From: Peptoniphilaceae bacterium AMB_02
GTDB lineage: Bacteria > Bacillota > Clostridia > Tissierellales > Peptoniphilaceae
Assembly: GCA_036321625.1 (NCBI GenBank)
Contig: CP143259.1
Span: 372,001-436,000, forward strand
Direction: 5' to 3'
Length of the DNA stretch: 64,000 bases
Below the pieces are notes generated by a model, which was not told where the DNA came from, made no database searches, and saw only the letters and a list, made by a program, of their open reading frames with translations. Every line of letters begins with the position of its first letter. Within the stretch, counting starts at the first letter, position 1. Below, piece by piece: positions 55,807 through 64,000 of this stretch. The position numbers and the translations under genes are program-made.

Positions 55807-56541
55807 GTGATATGTGCTTTAGCATCTATGGGATTTATTAACGGGGATGTGCAATACAAGAAAAAGGTTATTATCGATACATTGATAATGTGTTCGAAGA
55901 AAGCGGATATTGTGATATTTGGAGAAGCATTTTTACAAGGTTTTTATGGGGCTACTTTTGATGTTGAACATGATTTTTAAATAGCGATTTCGCAGGATGA
56001 CTCAATCATTAACGAAATTTGTTCAGTTGCAAAACAGTATGCGACTGCTGTATCCTTTGGATTTATAGAAAAAACAGAAACTTGCTTTTACAGTTCGCAA
56101 ATTACAATTGGTTCAGATGGAAGAGTCATTGACCTATATCGTAGAGTTTCTCCAGGTTGGAAAGAACCTTTTGCTCCAGATATATATTGTGAAGGTAAGG
56201 GATTCCATACTTTTTCCTTTATGGGAAGAGACCTTTTGGTTGGCCTATGTGGTGACTTGTGGTTTGATAAAAACATCGACCAAGTGAAACAATTACGACC
56301 TGATGTAGTCTTATGGCCTGTGTATACCGATTTCAATTTCAACGAATGGAATAATTCAGTAAAATATGAGTATGCATCTCAAGCAAACAAATTCTGCGAT
56401 ACCGTATTGTATGTCAATTCCTTTTGTATAGATAAAGAAGGAGATGAATTTACAAAAGGAGGTTCGGCACTTTTTAGAAATGGCAACATCAGCCAAGAAA
56501 TTCCTTCTGGTAGTGAAGGTATTCTTTTAGTTGAGATTTAA
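55807..56541 (+). pseudogene. Carbon-nitrogen hydrolase (nitrilase superfamily), interrupted by TAA
   Basis: One frame of 245 codons with TAA at 55978-55980. Before it: VICALASMGFINGDV and IVIFGEAFLQGFYG (catalytic Glu). After it: GSDGRVIDLYRRVSPGWKEP (catalytic Lys region), LLVGLCGDLWFDKN (nucleophile Cys in GLCGD) and CDTVLYVNSF. Both halves keep the triad, so a single change would make it whole. Start GTG 55807; no ATG nearby. Confidence 0.8.
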
Positions 56542-56933
56542 TGTGATAGGTCAATTTAAGTTTGTAGCTCCCTATATCAAAAATAACCCTAAATCTGATA
56601 TCGAGGAGAATGTTTGAGAACTAACCCTATGAGGAAGAAGTCGTATGCAAGGGATTGCTTGTTATTCAGAGGGTAAAACCAGTAATAAATAGGGTTTCAT
56701 AGCTTCCACAAAATTTATTGAGTACATCAATATTAAAGTTTATTCAAAAGTCATGGCGAGAAGTAAATAAAAACAATCCTAAATTATTAAGTAGTGAACT
56801 GAATGATTTTTTGTTATTTAATTCCTATTTTATCGACCGATACTTAAAAATAAATAATAACATACAAGCGATTAGAAAACAAAAATCTAGTCGCTTTTTT
56901 TGGTCTTATTGACTAACGCTTTAATGCGAATAC
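56542..56933. other. Spacer ahead of the hsd operon
   Basis: No supported gene. AACCCTAT near 56616 and ATAGGGTTT near 56690 can form a long-range stem. A 64-residue frame at 56718-56912 lacks a ribosome binding site and recognisable sequence. Confidence 0.4.
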
Positions 56934-56962
56934 GTGTAAAAAACCATCAATTTGTGCTATAA
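56934..56962 (+). promoter_or_regulatory. Candidate promoter of the hsd operon
   Basis: TATAAT (56957-56962) with a weak GTGTAA -35 at 56934-56939, 17-bp spacing; 80 bp before hsdM. Confidence 0.4.
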
Positions 56963-57041
56963 TATATGTACTGTTTTTACACACATAAGTACATAAATAT
57001 ACAAAAAAATAAATTAATATAGATATTCAGGGGGGAAATGC

Positions 57042-59621
57042 ATGATTACGTCAGAAGAGATTAAAAGACGATTGTGGAATGGGGCAAATGAACTAAGGGG
57101 TTCGATGGATGCTAGTAGGTATAAGGACTATATGCTTGGGCTTATGTTCTATAAATTCTTAAGTGATAAAACGCTGGATACATTTAGAATAATTAGTAAA
57201 ATGAATGGTGTGACTAATGATGAGCTCGTGGATGCGTATACCAATTCTGCGAATGAATTTGGAACTCAGTTTTTTGAAATGATTAAAAGTTCATTAGGAT
57301 ATTATGTTGAACCTGAATACCTTTACCAAACCTGGATTAGAGATATAAATTCAGGTGATTTTGAAGTTCAAAAAGTTACAGATAGTTTGAACAATTTCGA
57401 AAGAACAATTGCCATTTCTGATGAAAATAGTGATTTTGTTGGACTATTTGCGAGTTCTTCACTAGATTTAACAGATACTGCACTTGGAAGTAATTTAAAT
57501 GAAAGAAGTAAAAATATTAAAGCGCTTATCTTACTATTTGCAGATCTTGACATGGTAAAGCTTCAAGATGGGGATATACTTGGCGATGCTTATGAATATT
57601 TAATTGGTATGTTTGCTATGGAATCCGGCAAAAAAGCCGGTGAATTCTACACGCCGAGACAGGTAAGTGAAGTTATGGCGCAGATTGTCGCCAAGAGTAA
57701 TACTATAAGATCCATATATGATCCAACAGTTGGTTCAGGATCCCTACTACTAACAGTTAGGAAACATCTAGGAAAAGATGATCAAAGATTACTCGACTAT
57801 TATGGACAGGAAAGAAATACTGCTACTTACAACTTAACCAGAATGAACTTACTATTACATGGAGTAAGACCAGAAAGGATGACTATCAAAAATGGCGACT
57901 CTTTAGCTGAAGACTGGCCAGAAGATCCTAAGAGACCAAATGAAGGAGTACTTTTTGATGCAGTAGTAATGAATCCTCCTTACTCAGTAAAAAACTGGAA
58001 TAGATCTGAATTAAAAGTTAGTGATCCAAGATTTGAAATTGCTGGAGTTTTACCTCCAAATTCTAAAGGAGACTTCGCTTTTTTATTACACGGACTTTAC
58101 CATCTCGGACAGAATGGCACCATGGCCATAGTACTACCTCATGGAGTTCTTTTTAGAGGTGCATCTGAAGGGGAGATCAGGAAGAGATTAATTGAGAAGA
58201 ACTATATTGATACTATCATTGGACTTCCAAGCAATCTATTCACAAATACTGGAATCCCTGTAGTAGTCGTGATTCTTAAGAAAAATAGAGAACTTGGAGA
58301 ACCGATATTAGTAATAGATGCATCACATGATTTTACAAAAGTTGGAAAGCAAAATGTATTACAAGAAAAAGACATAGCCAGAATTGTAGATGTCTATAGT
58401 GGTAGAATTGAAAAAAGAGGCTATAGTCACTTAGCGACTAGAGAAGAAATAATTGAAAATGAGTACAATCTTAATATTCCTAGATATATTGAATCAATAG
58501 ATGAAGAGATTCCTCATGATGTAGATGCTCATATGCATGGAGGGATACCGAAGAAAAACATAGATGATTTAAAAGTTTTACAAGCCACTGCTCCTGATGT
58601 ATTGTCAAATGGACTTAGAGCGATTAGAGATGGTTATGTAGAGCTCGTGAAATCAATCGATGAACTGACAAATGAAGTTCTTAGCGATGAAAAAGTAATT
58701 TCTAAATCAATAGATATGGAGAACAGAATAAATGAGTATATTGGCAAATACTGGGATTTATTAAGAGATATAGATGATAAATCTAATCTGTCGAATTATT
58801 CTAAAGAAATGCTTGAGGAGATTAAAAATATTCTATCTGATTTTAACTATATTGATGTATATGATGGATATCAAGTTATAGCAGAAGTTTGGGAAGAATC
58901 CCTTATAAAAGATACTGAACTAATCGCTGAGGGAGATTTCTATGCGGTTGCAAGACAGAGAGAACCTAATATGGTTACAAGAGGCTCTGGTAAAAACAAA
59001 AGAGAAGAACAGGATGGTTGGAATGGCACTTTAGTTCCAAATGATCTAGTAGAAAGATTCCTATTTAAACAAGAAGTTGAAGAGCTTGAGAGTAAGAGAA
59101 CCGAATATGACGAAATAGAATCTGAATTAGCAGAACTTATCGAAGCTGCAAAAGAAGAAGATACTGACGAGAATATAGCTCTTTATGATGCGCTTAGAAA
59201 GAATGATGAAGACGAACCGATGGATTCATTTGAATTTAAAGCACTTAGGGAAGAAATTAAGAATGCTGAAAAAGGAAGCATGGAATATGAACTTTTAACA
59301 AAAGTAGATGATCTGTTGAAAAACCGAACAAGTATAAATAGGGAAATCAAGGATGCAGAAACTCAGCTTAAAAATGAAGTTCAAGACAGGATACTTTCTT
59401 TAACAAATGAAGAGATAGATATTATAATGTACGAAAAGTGGTTTGGAAATACTGTCTCTGAGATGATTAAACTCGTGGAAGAACCTTTAAAAGCTGAACT
59501 AGACATCTTAAAAGAACTTAATGAGAGATACTCAGAGACTCTTGAAGATATAGATGCTGAAATAGCAAAGCTTGAAGCAGAATTCGCAGAGATGGTCAGT
59601 CAGTTGGTGGTGACGAAATGA
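57042..59621 (+). CDS. hsdM: Type I restriction-modification system methyltransferase subunit
   Basis: 859 residues. N-terminal HsdM helical domain (about 5-150; LRGSMDASRYKDYMLGLMFY), then the N6-adenine methyltransferase with SAM motif DPTVGSGSLLLTV (about 226-238), MESGKKAGEFYTPRQVSEVM just before it, and catalytic NPPYS (about 310). The last ~270 residues are rich in Glu and Lys and predicted coiled coil, longer than classic EcoKI-type HsdM but usual for one Firmicute subgroup. GGGGGG precedes the ATG. First gene of the hsd operon. Confidence 0.95.
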   Translation: MITSEEIKRRLWNGANELRGSMDASRYKDYMLGLMFYKFLSDKTLDTFRIISKMNGVTNDELVDAYTNSANEFGTQFFEMIKSSLGYYVEPEYLYQTWIRDINSGDFEVQKVTDSLNNFERTIAISDENSDFVGLFASSSLDLTDTALGSNLNERSKNIKALILLFADLDMVKLQDGDILGDAYEYLIGMFAMESGKKAGEFYTPRQVSEVMAQIVAKSNTIRSIYDPTVGSGSLLLTVRKHLGKDDQRLLDYYGQERNTATYNLTRMNLLLHGVRPERMTIKNGDSLAEDWPEDPKRPNEGVLFDAVVMNPPYSVKNWNRSELKVSDPRFEIAGVLPPNSKGDFAFLLHGLYHLGQNGTMAIVLPHGVLFRGASEGEIRKRLIEKNYIDTIIGLPSNLFTNTGIPVVVVILKKNRELGEPILVIDASHDFTKVGKQNVLQEKDIARIVDVYSGRIEKRGYSHLATREEIIENEYNLNIPRYIESIDEEIPHDVDAHMHGGIPKKNIDDLKVLQATAPDVLSNGLRAIRDGYVELVKSIDELTNEVLSDEKVISKSIDMENRINEYIGKYWDLLRDIDDKSNLSNYSKEMLEEIKNILSDFNYIDVYDGYQVIAEVWEESLIKDTELIAEGDFYAVARQREPNMVTRGSGKNKREEQDGWNGTLVPNDLVERFLFKQEVEELESKRTEYDEIESELAELIEAAKEEDTDENIALYDALRKNDEDEPMDSFEFKALREEIKNAEKGSMEYELLTKVDDLLKNRTSINREIKDAETQLKNEVQDRILSLTNEEIDIIMYEKWFGNTVSEMIKLVEEPLKAELDILKELNERYSETLEDIDAEIAKLEAEFAEMVSQLVVTK

Positions 59622-60811
59622 GCGAAGATAAAAAATTAATACCTAAAAGGCGGTTTAAAGAGTTTGAAAACGCTGGCGCTTGGGAACAGCGTAGGTTGGG
59701 CGAAGTTGTAGAAATTATTATGGGACAATCACCAAAAGGAGACACGTATTCATATACACCTAATAAATACATATTAGTTCAAGGAAACACTGATTTAAAG
59801 AATGGATGGGTCATGCCAAGAATTTGGACTACTCAGCAAACAAAAAAAGCTAGTAAAGGTGACTTAATCATGAGTGTAAGAGCACCAGCAGGAGTTGTAG
59901 GAAAAACAGATTATGATGTTGTTATTGGACGAGGTGTGGCTGCAATAAAAGGTAACGAATTCATATTTCAATATTTAACTAAATTAGACCTGGAAGGGTA
60001 TTGGAATGAGTTGTTTACAGGTTCGACTTTCGAATCGCTAAATACAAATGATATTTATAATGCTAGAATTTCCTTACCCTCTTTAGACGAACAAATAAAA
60101 ATTGGTCGGTTTTTTAATGAGAAAGACAACGAAATTACCCTTCATCAGCGTAAGTTAGAAAAGTTAAAAGCAGATAAAAAAGCTTATCTTTCTGAAATGT
60201 TTCCCGCTGAAGGTGAGCATAAGCCAAAGTTAAGATTTGAAGGATTTAATGACGATTGGGAACAGCGGAGGTTGCAAGAATTGGGTGTAATATTAACAGG
60301 AAGTACCCCTTCTACAAATATTGATTTATATTACTCTAATGATGGGATACCATGGGTAACTCCTACAGATATAACAAACAATATAACTTACTCGTCTGAG
60401 AGGAAATTGAGTAAAATCGGACAACTCGTCTCTAAAGTGGTCCCTAAAAATACTATATTAGTAACATGTATAGCTAGTATTGGGAAAAATACTATATTGG
60501 GGACTGCAGGAGCTTTTAATCAGCAAATTAATGGTTTGATACCAAATAAGGATATTGCATTACCATATTTTTTATACATCAGTAGTTATTTTTGGTCTAA
60601 AAATATGAAAAAATCAGCTTCTTCTGGAACAATGCAGATCGTAAATAAAAGAGAGTTTTCTGAAATTAATACAATGGTTCCAAAGATAGATGAACAAATA
60701 AAAATTCAATCATTCTTTAAGAACATAGACAACCAAATCACCCTTCATCAGCGTAGGCTAGAAAAGCTAAAAAATATTAAGAAAGCATATCTAAATGAAA
60801 TGTTTATCTAG
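59618..60811 (+). CDS. hsdS: Type I restriction-modification specificity subunit
   Basis: 397 residues with two target recognition domains (starting WEQRRLGEVVEI and WEQRRLQELGVI) and two conserved coiled-coil spacers (ITLHQRKLEKLKADKKAYLSEM and ITLHQRRLEKLKNIKKAYLNEM); this is the normal two-part HsdS. It overlaps hsdM by 4 bp (ATGA). The target sequence cannot be read from the protein. No second hsdS or invertase is present here. Confidence 0.95.
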   Translation: MSEDKKLIPKRRFKEFENAGAWEQRRLGEVVEIIMGQSPKGDTYSYTPNKYILVQGNTDLKNGWVMPRIWTTQQTKKASKGDLIMSVRAPAGVVGKTDYDVVIGRGVAAIKGNEFIFQYLTKLDLEGYWNELFTGSTFESLNTNDIYNARISLPSLDEQIKIGRFFNEKDNEITLHQRKLEKLKADKKAYLSEMFPAEGEHKPKLRFEGFNDDWEQRRLQELGVILTGSTPSTNIDLYYSNDGIPWVTPTDITNNITYSSERKLSKIGQLVSKVVPKNTILVTCIASIGKNTILGTAGAFNQQINGLIPNKDIALPYFLYISSYFWSKNMKKSASSGTMQIVNKREFSEINTMVPKIDEQIKIQSFFKNIDNQITLHQRRLEKLKNIKKAYLNEMFI

Positions 60812-60826
60812 AAAGGAGCGTAAGTA

Positions 60827-63800
60827 ATGACGGAAAGACAAAAAGATTCTTCGGAAAAGATCTTTCAAGAACGATTTGTACAAGGGCTAGTTAAGTATAA
60901 ATGGTCAGCACCGGAACATTTAGACGGAAATCTTAAAAGGGTTACAGTCGATGATTTGATTGAAAATTGGAGACGAGAATTAAATAGACTCAATGCCGAT
61001 CAACTAGAAGGAGTACCATTAACCGATAATGAGTTTAAACAGGTGATGGCCAAAGTCAGTCAGATTAATAATAGCTTTGAAGCAGCAAAACTACTGGCAA
61101 TTGAAGAGTCAAAGGGGAAAATAGATGGGATATATAGAGATCCCAATCCCAAAGTTACTAGAGAACAAATAACGCTTACGATCTTTAAAAAAGCGCAAGT
61201 AAGTGGAGGAGACTCCAATTATCAAATAGCTAGAGAAGTTGTGACTAAAAATGGAAATAGATTTGATATAGTCCTATTAATCAATGGTCTACCACTAATA
61301 AATATAGAACAGAAAAGGACCGACAAGGATTTAATAGAAGCTTTTGGGCAGTTTAAAAGATACTATGCCGATGGTGAATACTCTAATAATTTCATGGCCT
61401 TTTCACAAATGATGGTTATCATTTCAGAGATTGCTACAAGGTATTTTGCAACTCCTAAATCACTAGATGAGTTCAATCTAAGTTTTGTCTTTAGATGGGC
61501 TGACAAAAACAACAATCCGGTAAATGATTGGAAAAAGGTTATTGAATATTTCCTGATGGTACCAATGGCTCATCAGATGGTGGGGGATTATTTGGTAATA
61601 GATGAGGCTTTAAATGAGGAAAACAAAAGACATATGCTTATGAGACCTTATCAGGTATATGCATTACAGGCTGTTGAGGGAGCTGCCTTCGGTTGGGATA
61701 ATGATGGCGTTCCTCACGGTGGTTTCGTATGGCATACGACTGGTTCAGGCAAGACCATTACCAGTTTTAAAACTGCACTCTTTTTATCGACGAGAGCAGG
61801 TTTCGACAAGATCATCTTTCTTGTAGATAGAAGAGAACTCGACAATAAAACTAGTGAAAACTTTAAAGCCTATGCTCATTATGAAGCTGTTACAGTTGAT
61901 GATACAAAACACACTTATGAATTGGGAAAACATCTAAAATCTCCTAAAAGTGGAATTGTAGTAACTACTACTTTTAAACTAGACTCCCTGATAAAAAATT
62001 TACTTGAAGCTTCGGATGATAGTATTCGTGATAAAAAATTTGTCTTTATAATAGATGAAGCTCATCGAACCACTATGGGTCATATGATGGGAGCGATTAA
62101 GAGATATTTTAAGAAGAATAGTTTGTTTTTTGGATTTACTGGGACTCCACTTTTTGAAGAAAATAAAAAAACGGGTATGATAAATGAGAAAAGTGAAGTT
62201 ATAAACACGACTGAAAAACTATTTGGACCTTTACTACATCAGTATACTATTGATGAAGCCATATCAGATGGAAATGTACTCGGGTTTCATGTAGATTATA
62301 TAAATACTGGCGAATTTAAGGGATATGAAGACCTTAGAGAACAATTGATTGATATAATCGCGATAGAAAAACCACATCTTAGTGATTATGAAATAGAAAG
62401 AATGGTAGCATCATGGGATGAACTAGAAGTGGAGAAAGAAGCTGCAAGTCTCCAGATTTTAAGATATGATGATAAAACTCATATTCCAAGAGTTGTAGAG
62501 TATATTTTAAAGAACTGGGATAGTCAATCTCAAGGTCGAGAATTTAATGCTATATTGACTGTAGCTTATAAAGATAGGGTTATAAAGTATTATGAGGAAT
62601 TTAAGAAACAGCTAGCTGAGTCAGATCAAGTACTTAATTTAGCAATGACTTTTAGTTTTGGAAATGAGAACGATCCTGATAATGTAGCCAATGAAGTAGT
62701 TGAGAATATGTTTGAAGATTATGAGAAGTTTACTGGAATTAAGTTTATTCCTGGAAATAATAGAAATGGCGAGGCTGCTTATTTTGAGGATATAGTAGAT
62801 AGAGCTACAAGAGGTGGAAGTGGTCGAAATCCTAAAAATATAGATTTGGTTATTGTTGCGGATCAATTACTAACAGGCTATGATTCTAAGAGATTGAACA
62901 CTCTTTATGTGGATAGGGATTTGAAACTTCAGGGATTAATTCAGGCATACTCTAGAACGAACAGAATACTAAATAAAAATAAAGAATTTGGTACAATTGT
63001 CAATTTTCAATTTCCAAGGATAACTGAGGAAAAAGTTAAAAAGGCTCTTATACTCTATGGAAGTGGGGGAACAAGTTCAAAAGCAATTGTAGATAAATAT
63101 GAAACAGCCGTTTATAAGTTGAGAGTGTTGATTGAAAAATTGATAGAAACACTTCCCAATCCTTCAGATTGGGAACTTATAAAGGATAACGAGGAAGCTA
63201 AGGAAGAATTTAATCTTGCATTTCTAAATGCTTCTGCTCAAATGAATCTTGTTCAGCAATACTATGAATATCGATGGAGTGATGCTGACTTTGGAATTGA
63301 TGAACACACCTGGATGAAGTACATAGGTGCTTTTAAAAATCTAAATCCAAAAGAATCAGGTGACGATTTGATACCTGTTATTCAATTAAAAGGTAAAACA
63401 AAAATAGTAGGAACTCAAAAGATTACTGCTGCGCACATAATTTATTTAATAGGTGAAAAATCCAAACCAATTGATGGTAAACAAGTAATAGATGATGAAA
63501 CTCGAAGACTGGTTTATGAACAAATAAAAGAACTATCTGATATGGGTGATTATATTGAAGCTGAGCTTTTAAAGGAGTTTGTTGAAACAGAGCTATTGGC
63601 AAGTCATATCCCGACCGGAATTAGTTTCGATAAAGCATTTACGAACTGGAAAATATCAAGAAAAAAACAGGAGACTATGGAGTATGGCATGAAATGGGGA
63701 GTTAAACCTGATCTTATTTATAAGTCTCTTTCGGAATACTCAACTTCTGAACCTGATATAATACCATTTCATGAAGATATCACTAAAGATATAAATATTG

Positions 63801-63910
63801 AAAAAGCAGTAGATAAATCTGCTGGAGATCACTTACTACATTATATGAAATTCAGTAATGATTATCCTAAATGGTTGGCAGAAACTGCTGAGAAGTACGG
63901 AGATAATTAA
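60827..63910 (+). CDS. hsdR: Type I restriction-modification endonuclease subunit
   Basis: 1027 residues. PD-(D/E)xK nuclease in the N-terminal part (FDIVLLINGLPLINIEQKRT, about 145-165), then SF2 translocase with Walker A WHTTGSGKTITSFK (about 302-315), DEAH box IIDEAHRTT (about 407) and FGFTGTPLF, motif VI region QAYSRTNRIL, and a C-terminal helical domain. Full length and intact. GAAAGGAG precedes the ATG, 15 bp after hsdS. Confidence 0.95.
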   Translation: MTERQKDSSEKIFQERFVQGLVKYKWSAPEHLDGNLKRVTVDDLIENWRRELNRLNADQLEGVPLTDNEFKQVMAKVSQINNSFEAAKLLAIEESKGKIDGIYRDPNPKVTREQITLTIFKKAQVSGGDSNYQIAREVVTKNGNRFDIVLLINGLPLINIEQKRTDKDLIEAFGQFKRYYADGEYSNNFMAFSQMMVIISEIATRYFATPKSLDEFNLSFVFRWADKNNNPVNDWKKVIEYFLMVPMAHQMVGDYLVIDEALNEENKRHMLMRPYQVYALQAVEGAAFGWDNDGVPHGGFVWHTTGSGKTITSFKTALFLSTRAGFDKIIFLVDRRELDNKTSENFKAYAHYEAVTVDDTKHTYELGKHLKSPKSGIVVTTTFKLDSLIKNLLEASDDSIRDKKFVFIIDEAHRTTMGHMMGAIKRYFKKNSLFFGFTGTPLFEENKKTGMINEKSEVINTTEKLFGPLLHQYTIDEAISDGNVLGFHVDYINTGEFKGYEDLREQLIDIIAIEKPHLSDYEIERMVASWDELEVEKEAASLQILRYDDKTHIPRVVEYILKNWDSQSQGREFNAILTVAYKDRVIKYYEEFKKQLAESDQVLNLAMTFSFGNENDPDNVANEVVENMFEDYEKFTGIKFIPGNNRNGEAAYFEDIVDRATRGGSGRNPKNIDLVIVADQLLTGYDSKRLNTLYVDRDLKLQGLIQAYSRTNRILNKNKEFGTIVNFQFPRITEEKVKKALILYGSGGTSSKAIVDKYETAVYKLRVLIEKLIETLPNPSDWELIKDNEEAKEEFNLAFLNASAQMNLVQQYYEYRWSDADFGIDEHTWMKYIGAFKNLNPKESGDDLIPVIQLKGKTKIVGTQKITAAHIIYLIGEKSKPIDGKQVIDDETRRLVYEQIKELSDMGDYIEAELLKEFVETELLASHIPTGISFDKAFTNWKISRKKQETMEYGMKWGVKPDLIYKSLSEYSTSEPDIIPFHEDITKDINIEKAVDKSAGDHLLHYMKFSNDYPKWLAETAEKYGDN

Positions 63911-63956
63911 AAAAATATAATAATATTAAAATATACGAGAAAATGTATAATAATTA

Positions 63957-63988
63957 AAGCTAGGGAGTTGTTTTTCCTTAGCTTTTTT
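63957..63988 (+). terminator. Terminator of the hsd operon
   Basis: AAAGCTAgGGA / CCtTAGCTTTTTTT hairpin and T tail. Confidence 0.8.
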
Positions 63989-64000
63989 TAGTTCCCTTGG

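Noticed and set aside
56718-56912. 64-residue open frame before hsdM
   Set aside because: No ribosome binding site, no recognisable sequence, in AT-rich DNA; treated as chance.
59618-60811. Phase-variable hsdS by inversion
   Set aside because: The WEQRRL and ITLHQR segments repeat within one hsdS as in any two-domain subunit; there is no second hsdS or recombinase in the window.
1-64000. rRNA, tRNA, prophage or integrative element genes
   Set aside because: None recognised on either strand; the only mobile gene is the ISL3 transposase.

Overview
The window comes from an AT-rich, anaerobic, amino-acid-fermenting Firmicute, probably Tissierellia or a related clostridial lineage. The evidence is a selenocysteine-containing glycine/betaine/sarcosine reductase component B next to a BCCT betaine-type transporter, clostridial cell-wall-binding type 2 repeats, AGGAGG-type ribosome binding sites, and no rRNA, tRNA or phage genes. 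The genus cannot be fixed from this sequence alone.

Layout. 1-2.8 kb: a Sec-dependent reductase subunit with its SECIS hairpin, then a BCCT carrier broken by an in-frame UGA. 2.9-5.6 kb: a compact cobalamin riboswitch controlling a YitT-family membrane protein, with an ISL3-family element (8-bp target duplication) inserted just behind it. 5.7-11.4 kb: an agmatinase-family ureohydrolase, and two paralogous lipoproteins flanking a convergent DapF-like epimerase/GNAT pair. 12-15.2 kb: a serine operon (class V aminotransferase, SerA, DUF1015). 16.3-26.7 kb: a membrane-anchored MutS-like ATPase, then a His-attenuated histidine operon (HisZ-HisG fusion, HisD, HisC, HisB, HisA, HisF-HisI-HisE fusion), HisK and TadA. 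HisH is not present. 27-31.9 kb: a complete branched-chain amino acid ABC transporter (LivKHMGF). 32-34.4 kb: a secreted 5'-nucleotidase with wall-binding repeats. 34.4-41.9 kb: repeat-rich DNA around a CPBP protease, a flavodoxin, a glycoside-hydrolase-like protein, an alpha/beta hydrolase and a pirin. 42.2-46.3 kb: a CydDC-like exporter, YgbA, YbaN operon. 46.4-55.8 kb: MFS carrier, broken methyltransferase, hydrolase, wall-bound leucine-rich protein, DUF1722 and TIGR02328-like genes, lipoprotein, HIRAN protein. 57-64 kb: a complete type I restriction-modification operon (hsdM, hsdS, hsdR).

Two patterns cross the whole window. First, an unusual number of genes are broken: +1 frameshifts in the Sec reductase, hisB and hisA, each inside a short G or C run; in-frame stops in the BCCT carrier, wall protein, TIGR02328-like gene and carbon-nitrogen hydrolase; deletions in a methyltransferase and a wall-binding remnant. 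This means either consensus errors or real gene decay. Second, a family of intergenic hairpin repeats recurs at about 11.5, 15.7, 25.2, 34.5-35.4, 40.4-40.8 and 54.7-55.3 kb. The hairpin arms differ between copies but stay complementary, so structure rather than sequence is being kept.

The most interesting leads are the cobalamin riboswitch upstream of yitT, the structured repeat family, the two histidine gene fusions without HisH, and the UGA in the betaine-type transporter beside a true selenoprotein gene.
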